In this document: positions 8,696-17,452 of the stretch, in pieces
How positions within the stretch are numbered: the first letter of the stretch is position 1
Layout of the letters: each line of letters begins with the position of its first letter
NCBI GenBank assembly: GCA_021298435.1
Contig: JAJTFJ010000011.1
Location: 1,936 to 65,935, forward strand
Length of the DNA stretch: 64,000 nucleotides
Source of the DNA: Ilumatobacteraceae bacterium
Lineage (GTDB): Bacteria > Actinomycetota > Acidimicrobiia > Acidimicrobiales > Ilumatobacteraceae
Direction: 5' to 3'
Program-made: the position numbers and the translations under genes
Notes under the pieces: model-generated
Databases searched by the model: none
The model's input: only the letters and a program-made list of their open reading frames with translations
What the model was told of the DNA's origin: nothing

Positions 8696-9319
8696 TCAGC
8701 TGTAGTACGGGTTTGCGCCGGTGGCGTGGTCGGTCACGTCGCGGACCTTGAGAATTGCCGGCACCTGCTCGACCAATGTGGTCTGCACGCCTTCGAGCAT
8801 TGTCATCTTGCTCATCGAGCAACCATGGCAACCGCCGCCCATCGTGAGATACGCAACGCCTTCTCCGTCGTGTCCGACGAACGTAACGAATCCGCCGTGT
8901 GATGCAAGAGAAGGGTTCACATCAGTGGAGATGACTGCTTCAACAGCTGCTGCAGTTTCATCGTCAGAAATGAGACCATCGATCATTGGCGCTGGTGGCT
9001 TATTCGGGTTCCGAATAATGAGACCTTGACGCTCGTTGTAATCAAGTGATGCACCATTGATGTGTTCAAACGACTGCAACGGAATGATGATCTTGAGACC
9101 ACCAATTGTGCGCACTTCATCGCTGAATGCTGCTTGCGTCACGATCTCGAATGACAAGTCGTACTTGAACTCTTCGCCCGGATCAGCAATGACTTCTAAA
9201 CGAAGACCAAGACGTTCCTTCTCTGGTTCCTCATCGCGAAGGACCAGAAGTTGCTTCAACGCTTCTTCGGTAATTTCGACAATGGTGTCTGTGTTCTGGG
9301 GGGCCAGTGGACTGCTCAC
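8696..9319 (-). CDS. nfuA: NfuA-type Fe-S cluster carrier
   Basis: A 207-residue scaffold/carrier for Fe-S cluster delivery. The N-terminal half is a degenerate A-type (IscA-like) domain without its three cysteines. The C-terminal NifU domain carries CHGC (Cys164, Cys167) preceded by MGGG, the cluster-binding pair used in a dimer. This domain layout matches E. coli NfuA. The start is GTG; TAACCT at 9327-9332, seven bases upstream, fits a leaderless promoter. Clients in this window could include the dihydroxy-acid dehydratase. Confidence 0.88.
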   Translation of the reverse strand: MSSPLAPQNTDTIVEITEEALKQLLVLRDEEPEKERLGLRLEVIADPGEEFKYDLSFEIVTQAAFSDEVRTIGGLKIIIPLQSFEHINGASLDYNERQGLIIRNPNKPPAPMIDGLISDDETAAAVEAVISTDVNPSLASHGGFVTFVGHDGEGVAYLTMGGGCHGCSMSKMTMLEGVQTTLVEQVPAILKVRDVTDHATGANPYYS

Positions 9320-9349
9320 GACACGAAGGTTAGCGACACCGACTAGCTG

Positions 9350-10138
9350 TTACTGCCCCACCCGGAGGTTGCTTCCGCCACCATCAATCTGGATGCGCTG
9401 ACCCGTGACATACGAGGCTTGTGGGGAGCAGAAATAGAGGACGGCCTGAGAAATGTCCTCGGGCTGGCACACGCGACCAAAAGGCGCTGCAGCATCCATA
9501 AACCGAAGGTCTCCAGCTTCGCGATTACCGGTGATGGCTCGCGCAAGACGCACACCCATATCTGTTTCCACGAGCCCCGGCGCCACGATGTTGACGCGAA
9601 TGTTGTGGGGACGTTCTTCCTTCGCCAACGTGAGTGCGAGAGCTTCCATCGCTGCTTTGCCCATGTTGTACGGCGCGCCATTTGCTGACATGCCGCTTGT
9701 GGCAACTGATGAGATAAACACCACGTGTCCGCCACCGCGTGCACGCATGTGCGGCAAGAACGCACGGCACAACTGGTGTGGCCCGAGTGCATGTGTTGCG
9801 ACAAGGTTCCACACTTCTTCTGCTTCCGTTTCGACAACACTGCGTCCCTTTGATGCATTGCCACCATTCACAACAACAATGTCGATGCCGCCATGCGTCT
9901 CAATGATTTCTTGCACCATAGAAAAGTTCTCTGCAGGAACATCATTAGAACCCTGGTGAATACTCGCCACGCCTCCGGCATCAAGAATCTCGCGCAATGT
10001 TTCTTCTGCAGCTTCTTTGTCGCGTCGGTAGTTGATTGCGACCGTTGCACCTTGTTCAGCAAGTGCAAGCGAGATGGCCTTACCAATGCCACGACCTCCA
10101 CCGGTCACAACTGCAATCTTGTTATCTAGATAACCCAT
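9350..10138 (-). CDS. Short-chain dehydrogenase/reductase (FabG-like)
   Basis: A 262-residue classical SDR. The NAD(P) loop TGGGRGIG is at 12-19, NGG at 91-93 stands in for the usual NNAG, and the catalytic residues are Ser143/144, Tyr157 and Lys161 (YNMGK). The Arg in NYRRD after beta-2 favours NADPH. The substrate is unknown: it may be 3-ketoacyl-ACP or another alcohol. It is a single gene with its 3' end 30 bases from nfuA; the thi riboswitch is transcribed away from it. Confidence 0.88.
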   Translation of the reverse strand: MGYLDNKIAVVTGGGRGIGKAISLALAEQGATVAINYRRDKEAAEETLREILDAGGVASIHQGSNDVPAENFSMVQEIIETHGGIDIVVVNGGNASKGRSVVETEAEEVWNLVATHALGPHQLCRAFLPHMRARGGGHVVFISSVATSGMSANGAPYNMGKAAMEALALTLAKEERPHNIRVNIVAPGLVETDMGVRLARAITGNREAGDLRFMDAAAPFGRVCQPEDISQAVLYFCSPQASYVTGQRIQIDGGGSNLRVGQ

Positions 10139-10257
10139 TCCATACCCCCATGGACGACGTTCCGAGGCTGCACGCCCCCATGTGACAACCTAGACGCAAC
10201 GTGATGGGCAATCCTTAGGGGCGACAGTTTCTACGACTCGATTCATCTTCATCGAAC

Positions 10258-10286
10258 CTGACATGCAACGTCTCGCCCGATAGTCT
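10258..10286 (+). promoter_or_regulatory. Promoter of the thi operon
   Basis: A -35 element CTGACA (10258-10263) and a -10 element TAGTCT (10281-10286) are separated by 17 bases. This places the transcript start near 10293, about ten bases before the riboswitch fold begins. The match is good for a housekeeping sigma factor. Confidence 0.6.
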
Positions 10287-10302
10287 TCACTTCACATAAC
10301 AC

Positions 10303-10392
10303 CAAGGGGAGCTCGCACGATTCGGCGGGCTGAGAGGGTGGCCGCGGCCACCGACCCGTGAACCTGATCCGGGTAATGCCGGCGGAGGGAAA
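10303..10392 (+). promoter_or_regulatory. TPP riboswitch (THI element)
   Basis: The conserved thiamine pyrophosphate aptamer parts appear in order: GGGGAGC (10306-10312), GGCTGAGAGGG (10328-10338), ACCCGTGAACCTGATC (10354-10369) and GGGTAATGCCGGC followed by GGAGGGAAA. The last segment is both part of the closing P1 stem and the Shine-Dalgarno sequence of thiN, so ligand binding would hide the ribosome site directly. This matches the translational-control design common in high-GC bacteria. The downstream genes (thiN, thiB, thiP) fit the ligand. Confidence 0.95.
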
Positions 10393-10397
10393 TGGAA

Positions 10398-11054
10398 ATG
10401 GCTCCACGCCACGCACTTATCTTTATCGGCGGCAACTCACCTGAATCTTCTGTGCGCGACCACTTGCCTGAGGCTGCACTGGTGATTGCTGCCGACTCTG
10501 GGTGGGAACACGCCACTGCAATGGGTTTTCAGCCCGACCTCCTCATTGGCGACATGGATTCCATCCGACCAGAACATTTGGTCGAAGCACACGCCAGCGA
10601 CGCTGAGATCATTGAACATCCGACGGATAAAGTCGTCACCGATACTGAACTCGCACTGCAACTCGCGCGCAAGTTTGACTACCGCCATATTCATCTTGTG
10701 TCTGGTGGCGGAGATCGCTTCGATCACCTACTTGCCATGGTGCACTCATTGGTGTCTCACGCAGACGACGCAACCATGTCGGCACATGTTGGCGACAACT
10801 ACGTGCGCATCGTGACTCCACGCGAAGCAGCGGAACTAGAACTCCCCATCGGCAGCACTGTCTCGTTGATTCCCCTTGGCGGCAACGCCAAAGGTGTGAC
10901 AACAACCGGACTGCAATGGGAATTGAAGCGCGACACTTTGCATTCATTTGCGTCGCGTGGTGTCAGCAACATTGCAACATCGTTAGAGGTGCGCATCTCA
11001 TTGCGTACCGGAGCTCTCGCCGTCATCTCCACACTCAACAGAGGAAATAGATAA
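10398..11054 (+). CDS. thiN: Thiamine diphosphokinase
   Basis: Transfers pyrophosphate from ATP to thiamine, giving TPP. Diagnostic motifs are AADSGW, LLIGDMDS, TDTELAL and SGGGDRFDH, followed by the C-terminal thiamine-binding domain. It is 218 residues long. ATG 10398 is chosen over ATG 10392 because GGAGGG (10384-10389) then lies eight bases upstream instead of two. It is the first gene after the TPP riboswitch and is followed 2 bases later by thiB. A salvage kinase together with an importer indicates use of external thiamine; no thiamine synthesis gene is in the window. Confidence 0.93.
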   Translation: MAPRHALIFIGGNSPESSVRDHLPEAALVIAADSGWEHATAMGFQPDLLIGDMDSIRPEHLVEAHASDAEIIEHPTDKVVTDTELALQLARKFDYRHIHLVSGGGDRFDHLLAMVHSLVSHADDATMSAHVGDNYVRIVTPREAAELELPIGSTVSLIPLGGNAKGVTTTGLQWELKRDTLHSFASRGVSNIATSLEVRISLRTGALAVISTLNRGNR

Positions 11055-11056
11055 CC

Positions 11057-12055
11057 ATGAAAAAGATCGTTGCCATATTTCTTGTGGTCTCGTTCGTCGC
11101 TGGCTCCGCTCTTGCGAGTTGCTCCGTCATCACAGGTTCATTTGAAGAGAGTGCGAAAGAGATCACCCTGATCTCCTATGACGCGTTCACTCCCAGTGAA
11201 GGAATCTTTGATGACTTCACTGCAGCGACTGGCGCAACAGTCAGGGTTGTGACTGCGGGCGACACCGGCTCCATGGTGAGCAAGGCAATTCTCACATCTG
11301 GCAATCCTGAGGGTGACGTGATGTTTGGTATCGATAACACTTTTCTCTCACGAGCGCAATCAGGAAATGTTTTATTGGATTACACACCAGTTGATGAGAG
11401 CGATGTTTGTCTGAACTATGACAAGGCGTGGTTTGAATCACGTGGAATCACACCACCACAGACATTTGAAGACCTTGCACTTCCGACATACAAGGGACTT
11501 TTGACTGCACCGGACCCCGTGAACTCAGCGCCAGGGTTTGCATTTCTCGTCGCCAGCATCGAACACTTTGGTGAAGGAAAGTGGCAGAACTACTGGAAGC
11601 AGCTGAAAGCTAACGGTGTTCGCATCTCTAGTGATTGGACTGCGGCCTACACGATTGACTTTTCTGGTTCATCGGGCAAGGGCAAGTACCCACTTGTCGT
11701 TTCCTACGGATCAAGCCCCACAGCAGAAGTGCTCTTTTCTGCAACACCGCTCACGACAGCACCCACTGGTGTTGTGACTGCAACATGTTTCAAAGCAACT
11801 GAATACGTCGGTGTTCTGCGTGGCTCAAGAAATGAGGACTTGGCTCAAAAGCTCGTCGATTATCTGTTGGCACAGAAGTTCCAGGAATCAATGCCCACTT
11901 CATTATTCGTGTACCCGGTAAACACAGACGCGGTTCTCCCCGATGTCTTCGTGAAGCATGCAGTGCGCCCCGCAACCAGCAGCACACCATCTGCAGAGAA
12001 GATTGAAAAGAACCGCGATCAGTGGATCGATACCTGGAGAAACATCTTCTTGTAA
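11057..12055 (+). CDS. thiB: Thiamine ABC transporter substrate-binding lipoprotein
   Basis: A 332-residue extracellular binding protein anchored as a lipoprotein (lipobox LASC, Cys22). ITLISYDAFTPSEG at the mature N-terminus and the body (GDVMFGIDNTFLSRA, YPLVVSYGSSP) match the TbpA/ThiB family. Its TAA overlaps the thiP ATG by one base, indicating tight coupling. Position in the TPP-riboswitch operon supports thiamine or a phosphate ester as ligand. Confidence 0.9.
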   Translation: MKKIVAIFLVVSFVAGSALASCSVITGSFEESAKEITLISYDAFTPSEGIFDDFTAATGATVRVVTAGDTGSMVSKAILTSGNPEGDVMFGIDNTFLSRAQSGNVLLDYTPVDESDVCLNYDKAWFESRGITPPQTFEDLALPTYKGLLTAPDPVNSAPGFAFLVASIEHFGEGKWQNYWKQLKANGVRISSDWTAAYTIDFSGSSGKGKYPLVVSYGSSPTAEVLFSATPLTTAPTGVVTATCFKATEYVGVLRGSRNEDLAQKLVDYLLAQKFQESMPTSLFVYPVNTDAVLPDVFVKHAVRPATSSTPSAEKIEKNRDQWIDTWRNIFL

Positions 12056-13587
12056 TGAACTCGGTTGCAAGAACAGCCCAACGGCTGCAGGTGCTCGTCG
12101 TTGCACTGTTGGCTCTGTTCTTTGCATTCCCTGTTCTCTCAATGCTCGCGGAGTTTGCACGACCTCAGGACATCATTGACACACTCACCGCATCCTCGTT
12201 GCGAGGAGTCTGGTGGTTCACGTTGTGGCAAGCCGTTGCATCAACAGCTCTCACGCTTGCTGTGGGCCTGCCCTTTACATGGGCAATTTCGCGACACACA
12301 TTTCGTTTCTCGCGCTTACTCACCGCACTCATCACAATCCCCTTCTTCATGCCCGCAGTTGTTGTGGCAACGGGGATTAAGGCGATTCTTCCCGCAGCCG
12401 GAATTCCTGCGATTCTCTGGGCACATGTTGTCTTCAACGTCGCAATCGTCGTTCGCATCGTGGGGCCACAATGGTTGCTTCTCGACAAAGCAATGGAGGA
12501 CACTGCTGCAGACTTAGGTGCTGGCCGAGTGCGCACATTTCTCTATGTCGTTGTTCCTCACATTGGTGAATCTCTTCGCAATGCCGCTGCGATCATTTTT
12601 CTCTACTGCTTCACAAGTTTTGCGGTGATCACAATTCTGGGCGACATCTCTCATCGCACCATTGAGTCAGAAATCTTCACACAGGCAATTCGACTAGGCG
12701 ATACACGAACAGCAACATCGCTCGCAGTAGTTCAAGCAATTGTTGTTCTTCTGGTTCTTCGTTGGGGAAATCCGGCTTCGCGTGAACCTCGCACAGCAAC
12801 CCAGACAATTCAGATGCTCACGACATCTCGAACACCATTCGGACTGGCTCTGTTTTTTTCTGTCGCTGTCCCCGCCCTCGTTGTTGTCAGCCCACTTGTT
12901 GCAGTGATCATTCGATCATTCACTTTGAACGGACAGTTTTCACTGCGCGGCTATCAATGGCTCTTCGATGGCTCCACCGAAGCTGTCGGCGTAAACATTC
13001 CGCAGACACTCATGACGTCGCTCTTCTTTGCGGCAATCTGCGCAGTCCTCGCGCCCATTGCCGCACTCATCATCAGTGTCGCGCAACAGCGTTCATCCAT
13101 CGTCGCGAGCATTACTGCGTTACCACTTGTAGTTTCCGCAGTCACCTTTGGTCTCGGGCTCATCATCGCCTTTGATCAGTCGCCGGTGAATTGGCGTTCT
13201 CAGTGGTGGCTCATACCAGTTGTGCACTCAGTACTTGCACTTCCGCTTGCTGTGAGAGCGATACGACCTGCTCTTGATGCAATCCCTGACGACCTCTCCG
13301 ATGCTGCGGCATCGCTGGGTGCTCATCCGTGGCGCAGTTGGCGACACATTGAGTTCCCACTGTTGCAACCAGCACTGATTAGGGCAGTCGGGTTGTCTGC
13401 TGCAATATCGCTAGGAGAGTTCGGTGCAACATCATTTCTTTCGCGCAACGACACCACCACAATCCCCATTGCAATTGCACAACTCTTGGGTCGACCAGGC
13501 GATGTCACAAGCCAGTCAGCCTTTGCCCTCGCAGCGCTCGTGGTCATTGTCTTTGCACTGGCGCCCCAAGTACGCCGTCATCAATAA
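12055..13587 (+). CDS. thiP: Thiamine ABC transporter permease
   Basis: A 510-residue membrane protein made of two fused permease halves, with roughly six helices each. EAA-type cytoplasmic loops appear in both halves (AAADLGAGRVRTFLYVVVPHI and DAAASLGAHPWRSWRHIEFP are the core parts), which contact the ATPase. The start is ATG 12055, overlapping the thiB stop as TAATG. A typical set would be followed by thiQ (ATPase), but the next gene is an oxidoreductase, so the ATPase is encoded elsewhere; FbpC at 43843 is one candidate in this window. Confidence 0.9.
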   Translation: MNSVARTAQRLQVLVVALLALFFAFPVLSMLAEFARPQDIIDTLTASSLRGVWWFTLWQAVASTALTLAVGLPFTWAISRHTFRFSRLLTALITIPFFMPAVVVATGIKAILPAAGIPAILWAHVVFNVAIVVRIVGPQWLLLDKAMEDTAADLGAGRVRTFLYVVVPHIGESLRNAAAIIFLYCFTSFAVITILGDISHRTIESEIFTQAIRLGDTRTATSLAVVQAIVVLLVLRWGNPASREPRTATQTIQMLTTSRTPFGLALFFSVAVPALVVVSPLVAVIIRSFTLNGQFSLRGYQWLFDGSTEAVGVNIPQTLMTSLFFAAICAVLAPIAALIISVAQQRSSIVASITALPLVVSAVTFGLGLIIAFDQSPVNWRSQWWLIPVVHSVLALPLAVRAIRPALDAIPDDLSDAAASLGAHPWRSWRHIEFPLLQPALIRAVGLSAAISLGEFGATSFLSRNDTTTIPIAIAQLLGRPGDVTSQSAFALAALVVIVFALAPQVRRHQ

Positions 13588-13607
13588 CCAGCACTACTGT
13601 CACACTC

Positions 13608-14576
13608 ATGAAAGCAGCTGTGTATGACAATGTCGGCGGACCTGAAGTGTTCCGTTATGAAGAAGTGGCAGAGCCGCAACTTCGCAAAGGCGGCGTACTG
13701 ATTGATGTCGCCTTCATTGGCATTCAGGGCGGAGATCTTTTGCATCGCCAAGGTGGTGCACTCGCGACCACTCCGCACATTGTCGGATACCAATGCTCCG
13801 GAATCATTCGTGAAGTCGGCGACGGTGTCACACAATTCGTGAAAGGCCAGCCAGTTGTTGCCACCATGGCGTATGGCTCACATGCAGAAGTTGTCAGCGT
13901 TGCTACTGCATCTGTGTGGGCGCTGCCTGACGGCGTTTCTCTGCAACAGGGTGCCGGTGTGCCCATCGAATTCGGCACTGCCCACGATTGCTTGTTCGAG
14001 TTCGGCCGCTTGAAGGCGGGAGAATCTGTCCTGATTCAGGCCGGCGCGGGCGGAGTCGGACTCGCCGCCATCCAGTTGGCCAAGGCCGCAGGCGCCACTG
14101 TTTTTGCCACGGCTTCTAGCGATGATCGTCTCGCCCGACTCAAGGACTACGGCCTCGACCACGCCATTAACTACGCACAGGTGGACACCGCGAAGGCGAT
14201 CATGGACATCACCGGCGGCAAGGGTGTCGACTTGGTTGTTGACCCCGTTGGTGGGAAAACACTCGAAGCGAGCATCGCATCGTTGGGTTACCGCGGCCGC
14301 GTGAGTTACGTAGGAAATGCAGGCAGAGAGGCACAACCACCTCAAATCGGTGGATTAATGGCCAAAAATGCAGAAATACATGGTGTTTTCTTAGGTGCAG
14401 AGATGGCAATGAACGGTGGACGGACCCACCCAATGATTGCGGGACTTCTTCAGCAGGTCGCCACGGGCGCGCTCACTGTGGTCACCGACAAGGTTTTTAA
14501 CTTGGCAGAAGCTGCCGACGCACACCGATATATCGAGAGTCGCCAGGCATTCGGTCGAGTGCTGATGGTGCCCTAA
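13608..14576 (+). CDS. Quinone oxidoreductase-like zinc-free MDR protein
   Basis: A 322-residue medium-chain dehydrogenase/reductase. The N-terminal GroES-like domain lacks the structural and catalytic zinc cysteines, and the nucleotide-binding domain has AGAGGVGLAAIQLAK, typical of NADPH:quinone reductases. The C-terminal HRYIESRQAFGRVLMVP is also typical. TACTGT at 13595-13600, seven bases before the ATG, suggests its own leaderless promoter, so it is probably not part of the thi operon despite the 20-base gap. The substrate is unknown. Confidence 0.88.
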   Translation: MKAAVYDNVGGPEVFRYEEVAEPQLRKGGVLIDVAFIGIQGGDLLHRQGGALATTPHIVGYQCSGIIREVGDGVTQFVKGQPVVATMAYGSHAEVVSVATASVWALPDGVSLQQGAGVPIEFGTAHDCLFEFGRLKAGESVLIQAGAGGVGLAAIQLAKAAGATVFATASSDDRLARLKDYGLDHAINYAQVDTAKAIMDITGGKGVDLVVDPVGGKTLEASIASLGYRGRVSYVGNAGREAQPPQIGGLMAKNAEIHGVFLGAEMAMNGGRTHPMIAGLLQQVATGALTVVTDKVFNLAEAADAHRYIESRQAFGRVLMVP

Positions 14577-14701
14577 CACGCCATCCCACACGTCGCTCTG
14601 AAGATGCTTGTTCGGTAGTCCCATCCCCCCGTTTTGGTGTGACGAGAAACAGGTGTCGGAAATCCCCGATTTCATTGACTAGGTGGGTTACGGTGACATC
14701 C

Positions 14702-15193
14702 ATGAAGAAGCGTGAACTCATTCAAGCAGTAGCACTCCACACTGAGGTCGATAACAAGACCGCAGCAAAGTTGGTCGAGGGAACCATTGATGTAATCCTC
14801 GCCAATGTTGCAAAGGGTGAAGTCGTAAACATTTCCGGTTTTGCAAAGTTTGCAAAGATCAAGCGTCCAGCACGCACCGGCCGTAACCCGGCCACCGGAG
14901 CAACAATCCAGATCAAGGCAAAAACAGTTGCCAAGATCACAGCCCTTAAGGGATTCAAGGACATTGCACTCGGTGTTGCACCAGCTCCAAAGCTGAACAC
15001 CAAGAAGGCAGTTCCTGCACCAGCAGCTAAGAAGGCTGCAGCACCTGCAAAGAAAAAAGCAGCACCAGCCAAGAAGAAGGCTGCTGCAAAGAAGCCTGTC
15101 GCTAAGAAGGTTGTCAAGAAAGCAGCACCTAAGAAGGTTGTCAAGAAAGCAGCACCTAAGAAGGCTGTGAAGAAAGCAGCAAAGAAGCGCTAG
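14702..15193 (+). CDS. hupB: HU-type nucleoid protein with Lys-rich tail
   Basis: A 163-residue histone-like DNA-binding protein. Residues 1-92 are a complete HU domain, with GFAKFAKIKRPARTGRNP forming the DNA-binding arm. Residues 100-163 are a disordered tail of AAKK/APAKK/VVKKAAPKK repeats, as in mycobacterial HupB, likely adding DNA compaction. ATG 14702 gives the usual start (MKKREL), but AGGTGG at 14681-14686 is better spaced for the in-frame GTG at 14693, which would add three residues. A strong hairpin terminator follows, fitting high expression. Confidence 0.93.
   Translation: MKKRELIQAVALHTEVDNKTAAKLVEGTIDVILANVAKGEVVNISGFAKFAKIKRPARTGRNPATGATIQIKAKTVAKITALKGFKDIALGVAPAPKLNTKKAVPAPAAKKAAAPAKKKAAPAKKKAAAKKPVAKKVVKKAAPKKVVKKAAPKKAVKKAAKKR
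15007..15190 (+). repeat. Degenerate repeats encoding the HU Lys/Ala tail
   Basis: Imperfect tandem units built from gca-gca/cct-aag-aag codons. The clearest copies are two adjacent 24-base units starting at 15110 and 15134 that share AAGGTTGTCAAGAAAGCAGC. They encode the basic tail and are likely prone to length change between strains. Confidence 0.7.
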
Positions 15194-15215
15194 TCGCTCC
15201 TTAACAAGCACTGGG

Positions 15216-15262
15216 AAACGCCCGGTGGCCGCAGTCGAAAGATTGTGAGCCACCGGGCGTTT
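15216..15262 (+). terminator. Rho-independent terminator after HU gene
   Basis: A perfect 14-bp inverted repeat: AAACGCCCGGTGGC (15216-15229) pairs with GCCACCGGGCGTTT (15249-15262) around a 19-base loop, and TTTTC follows the right arm. It lies 23 bases after the HU stop codon. It is the strongest hairpin terminator in the window. Confidence 0.9.
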
Positions 15263-15329
15263 TCATTTGCATCCGAGCCACACGCACTGCAAAGACAGCT
15301 CCTCACAAATCTTCTGTTACTTTTTCAAC

Positions 15330-16370
15330 GTGAATAAATCTCTCATTGCCATCGGAGTTCTCGTCGCTGCTGTCTTCGGTGGATATCAATGGCTCTCCAA
15401 CGTGACTATCGACGTCAATCCTGCATCGATTGCAAAGAACATGACTTACGAAGAGAAAGTCAAGATGTGTGATGCCCTGACACAAGAAGGCAGCGACCTT
15501 GATGGATACACGGCATTTGACATGTGTATGGAGGGTATGAACCTTGCAAGCCAAGGAATCCAGAATCCTGTGATTCCTGATCTCGCTCAACCTCCGTACA
15601 CAGATAACACAACTAGTGGCTATTCAGACAATGAATCAATTGCGCCAGACATGGGAGATGCACAGAACGACAGTGTGAACTCAGGTGAATCAAATGATCA
15701 GAACGAGGCTGTGGTCTCTGGTGAATCAGTAGCAACAACTTCATTCGTACAAGGACTGAGCTCTTGGTCATCAAGTGGCTTCCAATCAATGATGGATAAC
15801 TCATACACCGATTCCCCAGCTTGGAAATACGCATACCACTTATTCAATGGTCGACTTTCCCAACGACAAGCGGGGGGAAGCGATGGCAGTCCACTCAAAA
15901 TGACTTCTGAAGGGACTGGCTACAGAATTTGTTTCACAAGTTCCTGTGAGATGCTCTTTGACAGATTCCAAACACAATCGGGGATGCTCTACTCATTCAG
16001 TGTGAACGGCGTCGATCTCTCTAACGCAATCGTTGCAAATTCTGATGACTCCTCATATGTTTGCGGATCATCAGGGGCCTGCGCATCCCTTCGTTCCCTC
16101 TCATGGTTTGGTGGAACCGCATACGCGACGATTGAAGTTAAAGTCAACAATTCTTCAGCTGGCAAAGCTGTGAAAGCTGCCGTCCGTCTGATTACTACTT
16201 CAGGGCAGAATCTCTCTCTCACCAGCGGAACAACCCCTCATGCAACCATCAACACAAATGCCCATTACTCAGTCGGATTCAAGAACTCCACTTCGCCATG
16301 GGGTGGAGAAGTACGGGTAAAACTGAAAACTTCACTTGGAACCGACACACTCATCCTCCCAGTGAGTTAA
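15330..16370 (+). CDS. Exported or membrane-anchored protein, unknown
   Basis: A 346-residue protein starting at GTG 15330; TACTTT at 15318-15323, six bases upstream, suggests a leaderless mRNA. The longer frame would begin inside the HU terminator. A signal-anchor helix (residues 4-20) is followed by a Cys-containing helical part (KMCDALTQEG...DMCMEGM), an acidic Ser/Asn/Gly-rich linker (about 85-135) and a C-terminal beta-rich domain with cysteine pairs (CFTSSC, CGSSGAC). It could be a surface or carbohydrate-binding protein, but I do not recognise a family. Confidence 0.65.
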   Translation: MNKSLIAIGVLVAAVFGGYQWLSNVTIDVNPASIAKNMTYEEKVKMCDALTQEGSDLDGYTAFDMCMEGMNLASQGIQNPVIPDLAQPPYTDNTTSGYSDNESIAPDMGDAQNDSVNSGESNDQNEAVVSGESVATTSFVQGLSSWSSSGFQSMMDNSYTDSPAWKYAYHLFNGRLSQRQAGGSDGSPLKMTSEGTGYRICFTSSCEMLFDRFQTQSGMLYSFSVNGVDLSNAIVANSDDSSYVCGSSGACASLRSLSWFGGTAYATIEVKVNNSSAGKAVKAAVRLITTSGQNLSLTSGTTPHATINTNAHYSVGFKNSTSPWGGEVRVKLKTSLGTDTLILPVS

Positions 16371-16403
16371 CTCACTTTCGCCCCAACGACTAATCTCCAA
16401 ACT

Positions 16404-17450
16404 GTGACAATTGCTGATCGCCCACCGATTGTTGGATTCATTGGAACTGGCCATATCGCGACGTTTCACTCAAAGATGTTGAAACGATCTGGTGTTGAGA
16501 TGATTCGTGGTGGTTGTTACGACATCGACACCGCACGTGCGGAAGTGTTTGCACAAAGTTCCGGCAGCACCGTGATGAATTCGGAAGCAGAAGTCATTGC
16601 AAGTAGCGACATTGTCTACATCTGCACATGGACAAATGAACATCAACGACTCGTTGACATGTGCATTGCAGCAGGGAAGCCATTCTTCTGTGAGAAGCCA
16701 CTCAGCACAGGTTTCGATCAAGCACGCGAGATGTACGACGCAGCAAGTGGTTCAGGCCTCACCCATCAATGCGGTCTCATTCTTCGCCGCTCCCCTGCAT
16801 ATTTGTGGGCGCGTGAACTGATCACTGACCCAGCAGCGGGAGCGCCTATGGCTGTGGTGTTTCGCGACGATCAGTTCATTCCTATTCAAGGGCACTACAA
16901 ATCAACGTGGCGTGGCGATGTCGAAAAGGCTGGTGCGGGCACGTTGCTCGAGCACAGCATCCACGATGTCGACATGTTGCGCTTTCTCATTGGCGATGTT
17001 GCATCCGTCAGCGCACGAGCCACGTACCAACACGGCATTGAGGGAATCGAAGATTGCGTCGCCGCTTCGGTTCAGTTTGCGAACGGCGCGATTGGCACTC
17101 TCACCACTATCTGGCACGACAATCTCTCGCGACCAAGCCTGCGACATGTTGAAGTCTTCTGCGAGAACCGAACTGTGATCATCGCGGGCGATGATTGGTT
17201 TGGGCCCATCACATGGAGCGATAGCGATGGCAGCACGGGGTCATTAGAGGGCGAAGAATTACTCGCGAAAACTGCACCATTGGCTCATACCCACGCGAAC
17301 CCTGACGCAGCGTTTGTTCTCACTGCGATGAACAAAGAATCAGGTTTCCCTGATTTCTCCATTGCACTCGAAGCTCATCGCATTGTGGAGGCCATGTACG
17401 AAAGCGCGCGCAACGAGGGTGCAAACATCAATGTCGCTTCGGTGAAATAG
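16404..17450 (+). CDS. Gfo/Idh/MocA-family oxidoreductase
   Basis: A 348-residue NAD(P)-dependent dehydrogenase. The Rossmann motif GFIGTGHIA is near residue 11, and the conserved EKP with its Lys is in FFCEKPLSTG. The C-terminal alpha/beta domain contains GAGTLLEHSIHDVDMLRFL, where the His and Asp match the catalytic region. Family members act on sugars and inositols. TAATCT at 16391-16396, seven bases before the GTG start, fits a leaderless promoter. The next gene (GNAT) begins 2 bases after its stop. Confidence 0.88.
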   Translation: MTIADRPPIVGFIGTGHIATFHSKMLKRSGVEMIRGGCYDIDTARAEVFAQSSGSTVMNSEAEVIASSDIVYICTWTNEHQRLVDMCIAAGKPFFCEKPLSTGFDQAREMYDAASGSGLTHQCGLILRRSPAYLWARELITDPAAGAPMAVVFRDDQFIPIQGHYKSTWRGDVEKAGAGTLLEHSIHDVDMLRFLIGDVASVSARATYQHGIEGIEDCVAASVQFANGAIGTLTTIWHDNLSRPSLRHVEVFCENRTVIIAGDDWFGPITWSDSDGSTGSLEGEELLAKTAPLAHTHANPDAAFVLTAMNKESGFPDFSIALEAHRIVEAMYESARNEGANINVASVK

Positions 17451-17452
17451 CT

